16,366 nt of DNA from contig CALQCP020000025.1 in NCBI GenBank assembly GCA_943329105.2, positions 1 through 16,366 on the forward strand, written 5' to 3'. Shown in pieces: positions 6,850 through 14,320 of this stretch. Each line of letters begins with the position of its first letter. Position 1 is the stretch's first letter. The translations under genes were made by a program, and so were the position numbers. The DNA is from Chitinophaga pinensis (lineage in GTDB: Bacteria > Planctomycetota > Phycisphaerae > Phycisphaerales > SM1A02). The notes beneath the pieces are model-generated. The model had not been told where the DNA came from. It saw only the letters and a program-made list of their open reading frames with translations, and did not search any database.

Positions 6850-8357
6850 CAGTGTGCTGCCTTCCGTAGCTTCGGGTCAATGGCGTCGCGCATCGCTTCG
6901 CCGAGCATGTTGTAACTCAATACTGAAAGGAAGATCGCTATTCCAGGGAACACCGCTAACCACCACACAAATGTTCCCGTGGCGGCGGTTGCACTCGAAA
7001 GCAACTTGCCCCACGAAGCCTGACCATCCGGCCCAAGGCCAAGATAGGAAAGCGTCGCTTCAATGGAAATGGCAGCGGCAATTGCAAAGCTGGCGTCGAC
7101 CAACACCGGGGTCACGCCGTTCGGCAACATGTGTCGGAACAGAATGGCGCGCAGCGGCAATCCGGTTGCCTTGGCCGCCTGCACAAAGTCTTGATTGCGC
7201 AACTTCATGAACTCGGCGCGCGTGAATCGCGCCGCGCCTGTCCAACTGAAGCAGCCAATGATCGCCATCATCACGTAGGTATCGCGCGGCAATACGCCAG
7301 CAGCAACGATCAAGAGAAAGAGCACTGGCACCGCCATGAAGATCTCAACGATCCGGAAGAGAATCATGTCCACCTTCCCACCGAAGTAACCCATGATGGC
7401 ACCCATCGTCACGCCGATGACTACTGAAATACCGGTAGAAACAAGCCCAATGGAGATAGAAAGCCGGCACGCCCACAACATTTGCGAAAGAACATCTCCG
7501 CCCAAAGCGTCGGTGCCAAGCAGCACGCGGCGCTCACCAAAGGACGTCCCCTTGAACTGCGCCAGTCGATCCACATCAGCGACGCGCTCCCCCGGCGCGA
7601 TAGCCACCATGTCACTGCGGGAGTATTGCGGCGACCACGGAATGAGTGTCCAGGTGACTTCACGGATCGCGCCGGACTGTTCGTCCTCCATGTAACGCTC
7701 AAAGTTGATGAGCGTGGCTCCACCACTCGCCCCGGAAAGTCCCCAGCCAACCAGCAGCGCCAAGACCGCCGCACCCACACGCACTCGGCGCGAGTCAACC
7801 GTCGGTATCCACGCCCCAGCCAAAGCAAACAGCAGTGAAACCACGCCGATGATCGTCCACGGCCCGGCGCCGCTGCGCGCAAACGCCTTAACCCACTCGG
7901 CGCGACTTGGATCTTGCGCCCAACCGACGATCGCTCCAGCAATCACAATGGTGAACCCCACTTGCAGCGCTGCCACCACAAAGATGCCGAGCCGTTGCGC
8001 GCGTGTCAGGCTGCGTGGACCAATGAAGATCCAAGGCAGCCCAACAAAGCAACCAATCAGGAGCGCCCAGTCCGTCGGTGTGAGGTTGGCAAAGAGTGGC
8101 CACTCGCGCACTACCGTGCCGCCGGTGCCCACACGAACCAGGGTCATTGGGTGCGCATTCGCCACGATCGGGCCAAATACTGCAAAGAACGCAATCACTC
8201 CGATCCAACACATGCCAAAGATCGCACCGGGACGCTTCAGGACACGCTCCCATGCATCGGCCCAGAAGCCCTTGGCGCGCACGGCTCCCACGCCGCGCAT
8301 CACATCAATGCCGGAGATCGCTGCAGGGATGGCAACTGTGTCCTTACTCTCAGTCAT
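6849..8357 (-). CDS. oppC: Oligopeptide ABC importer permease, OppC type, with large hydrophobic insert
   Basis: This is an inner-membrane permease subunit. The core is typical OppC: TM1 at about 46-67, the GTDALGGDVLSQM block (281 on), the EAA coupling loop FVQAAKATGLPLRAILFRHMLPNG (391-414), and closing TM segments. At 502 residues it is about 200 longer than usual OppC (about 300). The excess lies between TM1 and the core (about 75-230) and contains roughly four further hydrophobic segments (about 97-113, 123-145, 166-184, 192-208). The start overlaps the OppB stop by 8 bp, and the stop shares one base with the OppD start, so translation is coupled through the operon. The function of the extra membrane part is unknown. 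Confidence 0.93.
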   Translation of the reverse strand: MTESKDTVAIPAAISGIDVMRGVGAVRAKGFWADAWERVLKRPGAIFGMCWIGVIAFFAVFGPIVANAHPMTLVRVGTGGTVVREWPLFANLTPTDWALLIGCFVGLPWIFIGPRSLTRAQRLGIFVVAALQVGFTIVIAGAIVGWAQDPSRAEWVKAFARSGAGPWTIIGVVSLLFALAGAWIPTVDSRRVRVGAAVLALLVGWGLSGASGGATLINFERYMEDEQSGAIREVTWTLIPWSPQYSRSDMVAIAPGERVADVDRLAQFKGTSFGERRVLLGTDALGGDVLSQMLWACRLSISIGLVSTGISVVIGVTMGAIMGYFGGKVDMILFRIVEIFMAVPVLFLLIVAAGVLPRDTYVMMAIIGCFSWTGAARFTRAEFMKLRNQDFVQAAKATGLPLRAILFRHMLPNGVTPVLVDASFAIAAAISIEATLSYLGLGPDGQASWGKLLSSATAATGTFVWWLAVFPGIAIFLSVLSYNMLGEAMRDAIDPKLRKAAH

Positions 8358-9870
8358 AACTCACCCGCGGGTCGGCCGCTGCATAAAGGAGATCCGCCAA
8401 GAGAAGCGCCAGCATGTTGACACAGGCAATCAGGAATGTGTCCGCCAAAATCAACTCGCGGTCACGTAGATCAATCGCCTCAATCACCAGACTGCCCATG
8501 CCGGGCACGCTAAAGATGCGCTCGATCACCACGCTGCCAGCCAGCATCGCCGGGAAGATCCCAACGAACATGGTGATCAGCGGAAGCAAGCTGTTGCGGA
8601 ACACGTGTCGCAATACCACATCCTTGCGCGGCACTCCCTTTGCCTTCGCAGTGCGAACGTAGTCCGCACTAAAGTTGTCAAGCATGGAGGCGCGCGTCTG
8701 CTTGGAAAGCACAGCAAAGCTGCCGTACACCAAGCAAAGAACCGGTAGGCCGATATGCCAGAGCGTATCGAGCAGGTAGCCACATTGCCACACTCCAGAA
8801 GCATCCGTGAACGGCATGAATGTGAACGCCTCGGATCCACTCGCGTGCAGTCCGCTCACTGGAAACCAGCCCAAATACTGCTTGTTTGCCACGAAGCCAA
8901 TCGCAAACACTCCAGCCAGCACCGTCGGTATGGAATACAGCGACAAGTACAGGAAACCGGAGAACATATCGAACCACCCGCCGCGCCGAACACTTGCAAG
9001 CACGCCAGTCGGCACCGCGATGAGATACGAAATGGGAAATGCAATCAGATTGATGAGGAGCGTGACAGGAAGTGCCGCGGCAATCAGGTCCCACACCGGG
9101 CGGTTCTTTGAGAATGCCACGCCGAGGTCAGGCGTGTCCAGGCTCACCACATCCGGAATCAGCGGGATGCCACTGGTTGGGTACGGATGCGCGTGGAACG
9201 CTTGCATCGCCTGGGCCTGCGCAACCACCGCGGCGGTATGCGAAGTGTGCATGTCCGCGGCCGCCTGCTCCAACTTCGGCCACGCCACATTCGAATGATC
9301 GAAGGCAACATCGCTGAAATCGCGCGGATCTGCACCGCCCTTGCCGTTCAGTCGTTCTTTCAGTGGACTACCGGCGGCACGCGCATAGTCGGCAATGGCG
9401 TCCTTGAAGAGACGCACCTTGCCCACGTAATCGCGACGCGTTCCCTCTGCTTCACGCTGCATCTTCTTGAATTGCGGGATCGCGCCTTCGCCCGCGGCAA
9501 TGACCAGCGATGGCACCGTGACCGCCGGCACCGGAAATGCTTTCGCAAGCGGTGGCTCATCAATCGCACGTGGCGCCGGCACGCGCTCGCCATTGCCGTC
9601 ACGCAGATCGCGCGTACCGAACTTCACCGGCGAAAGACGTCCAAGCCACCGCACGTACTGCACAATCACTGGATCGTTCAGACCGTAGCGATCTTCCATA
9701 TACGCCTGCATCTGCGCCACACGACTGGTGTCCGACATCTGTCCACCCTGCACTGCCAACCCCGCGCCGATACCGCCCGGTGCGAGCGCCAACAGCATGA
9801 ACACCATCAGCGTGATTCCGAGGAGGGTCGGAACCATGAATGCGAGGCGTCGTAAGAGGTAGGAAAGCAT
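8350..9870 (-). CDS. oppB: Oligopeptide ABC importer permease, OppB type, with soluble insert
   Basis: This is an inner-membrane permease subunit of the peptide importer. TM1 is residues 9-30, then the usual OppB phrase YGLNDPVIVQYVRWLG. The segment that normally follows directly, DLGxS...LPxTLLL, only resumes at about 248 (PDLGVAF...ALPVTLLI). The intervening 160 or so residues (about 85-247) are hydrophilic, helical-looking and Ala/Lys/Arg/Glu rich, on the periplasmic side by topology. The EAA loop YVRTAKAKGVPRKDVVLRHVFRN (404-426) and the FSVPGMGSL motif are intact. Length is 506 against about 310-340 for standard OppB. It begins 18 bp after the binding-protein stop, with no strong ribosome site. 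The insert could contact the binding protein or the envelope. Confidence 0.94.
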   Translation of the reverse strand: MLSYLLRRLAFMVPTLLGITLMVFMLLALAPGGIGAGLAVQGGQMSDTSRVAQMQAYMEDRYGLNDPVIVQYVRWLGRLSPVKFGTRDLRDGNGERVPAPRAIDEPPLAKAFPVPAVTVPSLVIAAGEGAIPQFKKMQREAEGTRRDYVGKVRLFKDAIADYARAAGSPLKERLNGKGGADPRDFSDVAFDHSNVAWPKLEQAAADMHTSHTAAVVAQAQAMQAFHAHPYPTSGIPLIPDVVSLDTPDLGVAFSKNRPVWDLIAAALPVTLLINLIAFPISYLIAVPTGVLASVRRGGWFDMFSGFLYLSLYSIPTVLAGVFAIGFVANKQYLGWFPVSGLHASGSEAFTFMPFTDASGVWQCGYLLDTLWHIGLPVLCLVYGSFAVLSKQTRASMLDNFSADYVRTAKAKGVPRKDVVLRHVFRNSLLPLITMFVGIFPAMLAGSVVIERIFSVPGMGSLVIEAIDLRDRELILADTFLIACVNMLALLLADLLYAAADPRVSYD

Positions 9871-9888
9871 CGGTAGCGCAGGAGCGCG

Positions 9889-11814
9889 TCAGTTGGCGGA
9901 AGGAGTTGGTTGAACGTTCCCAGAGACGCGGAAGAATTCCTGCGGCTCCAGACCGGTCTTATAGGTGTTCACATTGCCAAAGTCTCGCTTTACAAAGCGC
10001 AGCCACGGTGCCACGCGGACAAAGGTGTACGGCTGGTCTTCAGCAATGCAGGCCTGCAACTGGCGCCACACTGCCATGCGTGTCGCCTCGTCCATGGTGC
10101 GACGACCCTTCTCGATGAGCGCGTCGCAGTCCTTGTTGACCCACTGCGTGAAGTTGTCGCCGCCCTCCTTGATGCTCTCGGAGTGGAAGATCTGTCGCGG
10201 GTCGCTTTCGGGCGCATTGTTGCCCCAACCCATGGTGATCGCATCAAAGTCGCGCAACTTCAGCAATTCTTGGTAGCGGCTCCAATCCACGGGCCGCGTG
10301 GTCACCATGATTCCGGCCTTCCCATAGCTGTCCTTCACGAACCGCGCGAGGCGCTCGGAAATTTCACCCCCGGTCGCATACGTGTATTCAAAGGTGAACT
10401 TGTCACCCTTCTCATTCTCCAAGATGCCGTCGCCATCGCGATCTTTCCAACCAGCCTCAGCAAGCAGTTGCTTCGCCTGGTCTTGATCAAATGGAAGCGG
10501 CTGCACCGCTGGATCGCTCGCCGGGCTCTCCGGATTGTTCGGACCCTTGGAGACGATGCCAATACCGTCCCAGATATCGCGAATCATGCGCTCGCGGTCG
10601 AGCAACATGGTCATGGCGCGCCGTACGCGCTTGTCAGCAAAGGGCGTCAGATTCTTACCGGAGCGCGGCCCGCACTGCCACGCAATGAAGCTGTAACCGC
10701 AGCGCATGTTGGTCCACTTGAGCGCGTAGTTTGATTTCTCAAACTCCGGTTCCTCCTTGATAACTTTGTTGAATTGCGGTGATGTTGGCAGCATCATCGA
10801 GCCCTCGCCGTTGCGGTATGCAACCAATCGACCAAGGTCATCCTTGATGCTCTTGAAGCGCAGGCGCTCCAGCGCGGGCTTCTCCGCCCAATATTGCTCG
10901 TTGCGTACCAGCACCACATCTTCGCCGGGCGTCCACTGATTCGAAAGTTCTTCCGGGCCCGATGGCAGCTTTGACAGGCGGAACGGGCCGGAACCCATGG
11001 TCATGCCCGTGCCCTGATTGATCTGCGACGGCTCAAACTTCGCGTAGTAATGCTTGGGCAAAATCGGGTCGCCAAGCGCAATCAGAATGTTCGTGAAGAA
11101 CGCCTCCTTAAAGATGAAGTCAACGGTGAAACCGTCCACCACCTTCACCTCCTTGAGATTGTCCTGCGTGCTACGAGTGCGCTCCGCCTCAATGAGCGGA
11201 TTATTGATGAAGTCCATGTAGGTCCAGCGAATGTCCTCCGAGGTCACCGGCGTACCGTCACTAAAGCGCGCGCGCGGATTGATGTGCGCCCGAATCCACA
11301 GACCATCAGGATCAATCTGCCAACCATCGGCAAGCGCGCCAACCAGTCGCAGCGTCTTGGGGTCGAAAGTACTGAGGCTCTCACACACGCGGTCGAGGAC
11401 GCGCGTCGAATAGACGTCGCCAGCGATGTACGGCGTCAACTTGGCCGGCTGCGCCTCAAACAACTCGATGAACTCACCGCCCGTGCCGAAACCAGGAATG
11501 GTGGTCGGATCAATAGCGCAGTGCGGTGCCGCCCAGTGCGCTACTTTGACACCCGGACGCGCCCAAGTCTGGTCAGTGGTAACGGCCGTCGCTGCCGCCG
11601 ATGCCGCCGTCGCGCCGCGCACTACGCCAGCGCCGGACTCCAGCTTGCGGCTGACCTGCGCCACCTGTTGCTCAATATCTGCAAGTTTGGCGGACATGCC
11701 CTGTTGGACGAGTTCTATCCGCGTCTTCTGCACCATTGAAAGCCAGACGCTTCCGAGCGTTGCAAGGAGCACAACCAGAAACACGAAGTCTTTAATTCCG
11801 AATCGATTCTGCAT
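9889..11814 (-). CDS. oppA: Peptide/nickel-type extracytoplasmic solute-binding protein (SBP_bac_5), membrane-anchored
   Basis: This is the binding protein of the importer. The mature region has family 5 features: EFIELFEAQPAKLTPYIAGDVYS, LSTFDPKTLRLVGALADGW, the conserved RFSDGTPVTSEDIRWTYM, then FVDKRVRRAMTMLLDRE-like text (FADKRVRRAMTMLLDRE). Unlike standard OppA there is no lipobox. Residues 9-27 form an uncleaved-looking membrane segment, followed by a probable coiled coil (about 30-60, IELVQQGMSAKLADIEQQV) and an Ala-rich spacer, so it is likely tethered to the inner membrane. The start is fixed by AGAGG at 11821-11825, six bases upstream. At 641 residues it is longer than the usual 530-560. 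The substrate cannot be read from sequence; the family also carries nickel-, sugar- and opine-binding members. Confidence 0.93.
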   Translation of the reverse strand: MQNRFGIKDFVFLVVLLATLGSVWLSMVQKTRIELVQQGMSAKLADIEQQVAQVSRKLESGAGVVRGATAASAAATAVTTDQTWARPGVKVAHWAAPHCAIDPTTIPGFGTGGEFIELFEAQPAKLTPYIAGDVYSTRVLDRVCESLSTFDPKTLRLVGALADGWQIDPDGLWIRAHINPRARFSDGTPVTSEDIRWTYMDFINNPLIEAERTRSTQDNLKEVKVVDGFTVDFIFKEAFFTNILIALGDPILPKHYYAKFEPSQINQGTGMTMGSGPFRLSKLPSGPEELSNQWTPGEDVVLVRNEQYWAEKPALERLRFKSIKDDLGRLVAYRNGEGSMMLPTSPQFNKVIKEEPEFEKSNYALKWTNMRCGYSFIAWQCGPRSGKNLTPFADKRVRRAMTMLLDRERMIRDIWDGIGIVSKGPNNPESPASDPAVQPLPFDQDQAKQLLAEAGWKDRDGDGILENEKGDKFTFEYTYATGGEISERLARFVKDSYGKAGIMVTTRPVDWSRYQELLKLRDFDAITMGWGNNAPESDPRQIFHSESIKEGGDNFTQWVNKDCDALIEKGRRTMDEATRMAVWRQLQACIAEDQPYTFVRVAPWLRFVKRDFGNVNTYKTGLEPQEFFRVSGNVQPTPSAN

Positions 11815-11820
11815 GGATTA

Positions 11821-11825
11821 CCTCT
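11821..11825 (-). promoter_or_regulatory. Ribosome-binding site of the solute-binding protein gene
   Basis: AGAGG on the minus strand lies six bases before the ATG at 11814. It supports that start and the inclusion of the N-terminal membrane segment. Confidence 0.6.
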
Positions 11826-11903
11826 GAGTTGGGGCAGCGTAGCGGAACGGCTGCGCATTCGGCCCTGCGTTCGCGCACCCGGTCGCACGTTATTGACGCG
11901 TAA

Positions 11904-12884
11904 TCACCAACGCGAACGCGTGGCGGTTGGGTCAAAGCGCGCCCGCAGCGAGTCGCCGATGAAATTCAGCGCCACCAATGTCAGCGCAATCAGCGCACAC
12001 GGCGCCGCGAGCAGCCACCACCGGCTGGTGACGAGATTGACTTCCGAAAGTCCAGCGCTTGCCAGGTTGCCCCAACTCGGCACTGGCTCGCGCACGCCGA
12101 TACCAAGGAAACTCAAGAAGCTCTCGCTGAGGATCGCCGAAGGCACAGTCAACGTGGCATACACCACCATTGAACCGACTAAATTTGGCAAGATATGCAC
12201 GCGGAATTGCCGGAATGGTGGGACTCCTACCGCGCGGCACGACTCCATGAATGGCTGCGCGCGCAGGCTCAATACTTGCCCGCGAATCACGCGTGACATG
12301 GTCAGCCAGCTGGTTCCACCGATCGCCACCAACAGCACTGCCAAGCCCACCAATTGCGAAGCCCCGGGCGACAGTGTGCTGCCAACACGACCAACAATCC
12401 CATCGACAGCAACTGCCAGAAGCACCACCAGCAAGATCGAAGGCAGCCCGTACAGAACATCCACGGTCCGCATCAGGATGGCGTCGGATCGTCCACCCGC
12501 AAATCCTGCCAGCGAACCCCACAACGTGCCGATCACTACCGCCACCATCGCCGCGGACAGACCGATCGCCATACTAAAGATGCCACCCGCCAACACGCGC
12601 GCCAGTACGTCGCGACCAAGTGCATCGGTTCCGAGGACTCGCCCCGGCACGTACGCCGTCGTTGCCGCCACTCGTTCAATGCGGGCCGCATCATCGGCTG
12701 GCAATGAATGCCAGTACGGCGGCAACAAATTCAATTCAAGGTTTGAGGCCGCGTAACGCGGAGCGTCAATGTTCCCAACACGCACGGAACCGAAACTCCA
12801 TGGTGTCGTAAACACACACAGCCCCACCACGAACGCGAGGGTCCACCAGCCAACGCGAGCCCAACGACGCTGTGAAGATTCCAC
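11904..12884 (-). CDS. Second OppC/DppC-type ABC permease
   Basis: This 326-residue inner-membrane permease has a TM at about 12-30, the VLGTDALGRDVLARVLAG block (83-100), several core TM segments, the EAA loop FMESCRAVGVPPFRQFRVHILPN (212-234) and the C-terminal FLSFLGIGVREPVPSWGNL signature of DppC/OppC proteins. This is normal OppC size, unlike the 502-residue OppC downstream. The first codon is GTG (12884-12882) with AAGGG directly before it, too close for a standard ribosome site, so the exact start is uncertain. It lies 18 bp after the Spy-like gene and 89 bp before the binding protein. Two C-type permeases but one B-type in one gene run is unusual. It may be an alternative partner for OppB, or a remnant of a second transporter. 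Confidence 0.92.
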   Translation of the reverse strand: MESSQRRWARVGWWTLAFVVGLCVFTTPWSFGSVRVGNIDAPRYAASNLELNLLPPYWHSLPADDAARIERVAATTAYVPGRVLGTDALGRDVLARVLAGGIFSMAIGLSAAMVAVVIGTLWGSLAGFAGGRSDAILMRTVDVLYGLPSILLVVLLAVAVDGIVGRVGSTLSPGASQLVGLAVLLVAIGGTSWLTMSRVIRGQVLSLRAQPFMESCRAVGVPPFRQFRVHILPNLVGSMVVYATLTVPSAILSESFLSFLGIGVREPVPSWGNLASAGLSEVNLVTSRWWLLAAPCALIALTLVALNFIGDSLRARFDPTATRSRW

Positions 12885-12902
12885 CCTTGCAGTCTACGAA
12901 TT

Positions 12903-13673
12903 TCAGGGCTTCGCGGCAGCAGGTTGCTCCGGATGCGGCTTGCCTCGGCGTTCGCCGCCGCCACCACCGGGCCCGCCCTCCCCAAACATCCCGCGTTCTT
13001 GAATCGGCTGACCATTCTTCACCGCTTCGGTGCGCTCGGTAACCCGGGCGTCGGTGTTGCGCTGCTCTTTCACCAGATCATCACGCATGGCCTTCATCTG
13101 CTCATCAAGGGCCAACAACTCTTGAGCACGCGCTTTGAGATCGATATCCACCTGCGCACGAACCTTCGCGGCAATCTGCACGCCGAGCGCCGCTTCCTTC
13201 GTTGCGTCGCCCGCCGCTTGAGCGGCACGGTACGCGTCACCAAGTGTTCGCAGCTCTAGTTGTAGCCGCACGTCTTCTACGCGAATTGCATAGAGATCCG
13301 GGTTGCGTTCTTTGAGCACTGCCAACGCCACCAGTCGCCGAGCACTCTGCCGCATCACTTGCGACATTTCATCGGGCGACTTGGTGCATTGCTCGGCTAA
13401 CTGTGTGGCGAGCTCGGGCGAAACGTCGCGTGCTACGGCGATCACGCGCTCAATCATTTCCGGAGGCATCGGGCCATCGGGGCGCCACCGCATGGCGTCG
13501 CCACGTCGTGGCTCGCTCGGCTGCTTCTGCACTGCGCCATCCTTTGCCACGCTCACGTTGTCATCCGCCCACGACATCATGCCGAACACCAACGCTGCAC
13601 AGCACGCGGCGATAGTCACCACCGATCCGCGCGGATGACATGCATTGCTCCGCGTCAATATGACACCACTCAT
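12903..13673 (-). CDS. Secreted coiled-coil protein, Spy/CpxP- or CnrX-like, of the sigma/anti-sigma cluster
   Basis: No precise family is recognised. The 256-residue product has a signal peptide (hydrophobic stretch about 18-33, likely cleavage after SWA at 36), then a charged, mostly helical region with MPPEMIERVIAVARDVSPELATQLAEQ and RNPDLYAIRVEDVRLQLELR. A long probable coiled coil covers about 120-220, and the tail is Gly/Pro-rich. This layout recalls small periplasmic helical proteins (Spy, CpxP, metal-sensing CnrX) that accompany ECF sigma/anti-sigma pairs. Its ATG overlaps the anti-sigma stop by four bases (ATGA), with GGAGGT five bases upstream, so it is translated together with that gene. 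A role in envelope or metal sensing is inference from layout and neighbours only. Confidence 0.75.
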   Translation of the reverse strand: MSGVILTRSNACHPRGSVVTIAACCAALVFGMMSWADDNVSVAKDGAVQKQPSEPRRGDAMRWRPDGPMPPEMIERVIAVARDVSPELATQLAEQCTKSPDEMSQVMRQSARRLVALAVLKERNPDLYAIRVEDVRLQLELRTLGDAYRAAQAAGDATKEAALGVQIAAKVRAQVDIDLKARAQELLALDEQMKAMRDDLVKEQRNTDARVTERTEAVKNGQPIQERGMFGEGGPGGGGGERRGKPHPEQPAAAKP

Positions 13674-14221
13674 CGCTTACCTCCGGCGGCGAGCAACTCA
13701 TCAAGTTCAACGGTGACATCATCCACTGAGCGCCCAGTCGTCAATCCGATGGCGCTCGCATCGAATGCGCTTCCTCCATCCGTGGCGCCAAGCGCGGTGT
13801 CGCTATCAATGAACGCCACCAGCAGCGCTTCTGATCCACCCATCGGCGTGAGTTCAACGGCGCGGACAGTCATGATGTTCGGTGCGCGCGGCGGCGTGCC
13901 ACCAAACACAAAGATTGCCACTGATCCAGCCAACATCACAATCGCGGCAGCAGCCAACGCCCAACGCGGCGTTCGTGCTCCCACACATGCCAGTGTTGCG
14001 GGCAACTGTTCCGTTTGCAATTCGGTGACGCTGCGCGCAAAGACTCGATCAGCCAGCCCCGGACGCTCCGCAGCGTAGGAAGCGGCCGACAACTCAAGAC
14101 GAGTGGCGATGGCGTGCAGTGCTTCATCGGCGGGGAGGCCATGCTGATCATGCTGATCATGCTGATCATGCAGGTCATGGCGTTCATCGCGGTCATGGGA
14201 ATCGTTGTACATGTCACTCAT
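13670..14221 (-). CDS. Putative single-TM anti-sigma factor with His/Asp-rich N-terminus
   Basis: This 183-residue protein lies just after the ECF sigma gene. Residues 1-28 are dominated by His, Asp and Gln (HDRDERHDLHDQHDQHDQH), made by a 9-bp tandem repeat. Residues 30-75 are a helical acidic region, one membrane segment spans 86-108 (ALAAAAIVMLAGSVAIFVF), and about 75 residues follow that would be periplasmic. This is the usual layout of a membrane anti-sigma factor: cytoplasmic sigma-binding part, TM, sensor tail. No zinc-type HxxxCxxC motif is visible. AGGAGG eight bases upstream secures the ATG. The function rests on topology and position after sigma. The His/Asp tract could bind metal or merely reflect repeat slippage. 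Confidence 0.72.
   Translation of the reverse strand: MSDMYNDSHDRDERHDLHDQHDQHDQHGLPADEALHAIATRLELSAASYAAERPGLADRVFARSVTELQTEQLPATLACVGARTPRWALAAAAIVMLAGSVAIFVFGGTPPRAPNIMTVRAVELTPMGGSEALLVAFIDSDTALGATDGGSAFDASAIGLTTGRSVDDVTVELDELLAAGGKR
13679..13684 (-). promoter_or_regulatory. Ribosome-binding site of the Spy-like gene, inside the anti-sigma gene
   Basis: GGAGGT on the minus strand lies five bases before the ATG at 13673, within the last codons of the anti-sigma gene. It supports the 4-bp overlapping start. Confidence 0.6.
14141..14203. repeat. 9-bp tandem repeat (about seven units) encoding H-D-x triplets
   Basis: Three exact ATGCTGATC units (14141-14167) are followed by four decaying units in the same 9-bp register (starting 14168, 14177, 14186 and 14195). 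On the minus strand these encode the HDQ/HDL/HDR-type triplets of the anti-sigma N-terminus. Being in frame, unit gain or loss would change tract length without breaking the gene. Confidence 0.8.
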
Positions 14222-14229
14222 TGCTTGTT

Positions 14230-14235
14230 CCTCCT
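14230..14235 (-). promoter_or_regulatory. Ribosome-binding site of the putative anti-sigma gene
   Basis: AGGAGG on the minus strand, eight bases before the ATG at 14221. It fixes the start so that the His/Asp tract belongs to the protein. Confidence 0.65.
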
Positions 14236-14320
14236 ATCGAACGCCCGCCACCCGGCGCGCATTGCACTGCGGAAAGGCCCGCAGGTCGGATAATCCGGTT
14301 ATTCGCTGTATGCACCCCAA

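Noticed and set aside
6004..8469. Plus-strand ORFs at 6004-6729 and 7705-8469
   Set aside because: They are antisense to OppD and OppC, with Thr/Arg/Pro-rich products and no family features.
9910..12756. Long plus-strand ORFs at 9910-10734 (274 codons), 11050-11739 and 11893-12756 (287 codons)
   Set aside because: They are antisense to the binding-protein and permease genes, with low-complexity composition and no recognisable motif. The minus-strand genes explain the open frames.
4764..12884. Idea that the Opp-type importer brings in purines or ureides for the adjacent pathway
   Set aside because: The operon is convergent with uricase and not co-transcribed with it, and the binding protein belongs to the peptide/nickel family. 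Adjacency alone does not support the link.
14287..14297. 11-bp palindrome CGGATAATCCG upstream of the putative anti-sigma gene
   Set aside because: It is a single short palindrome with no second copy or recognisable promoter around it, and could be chance.
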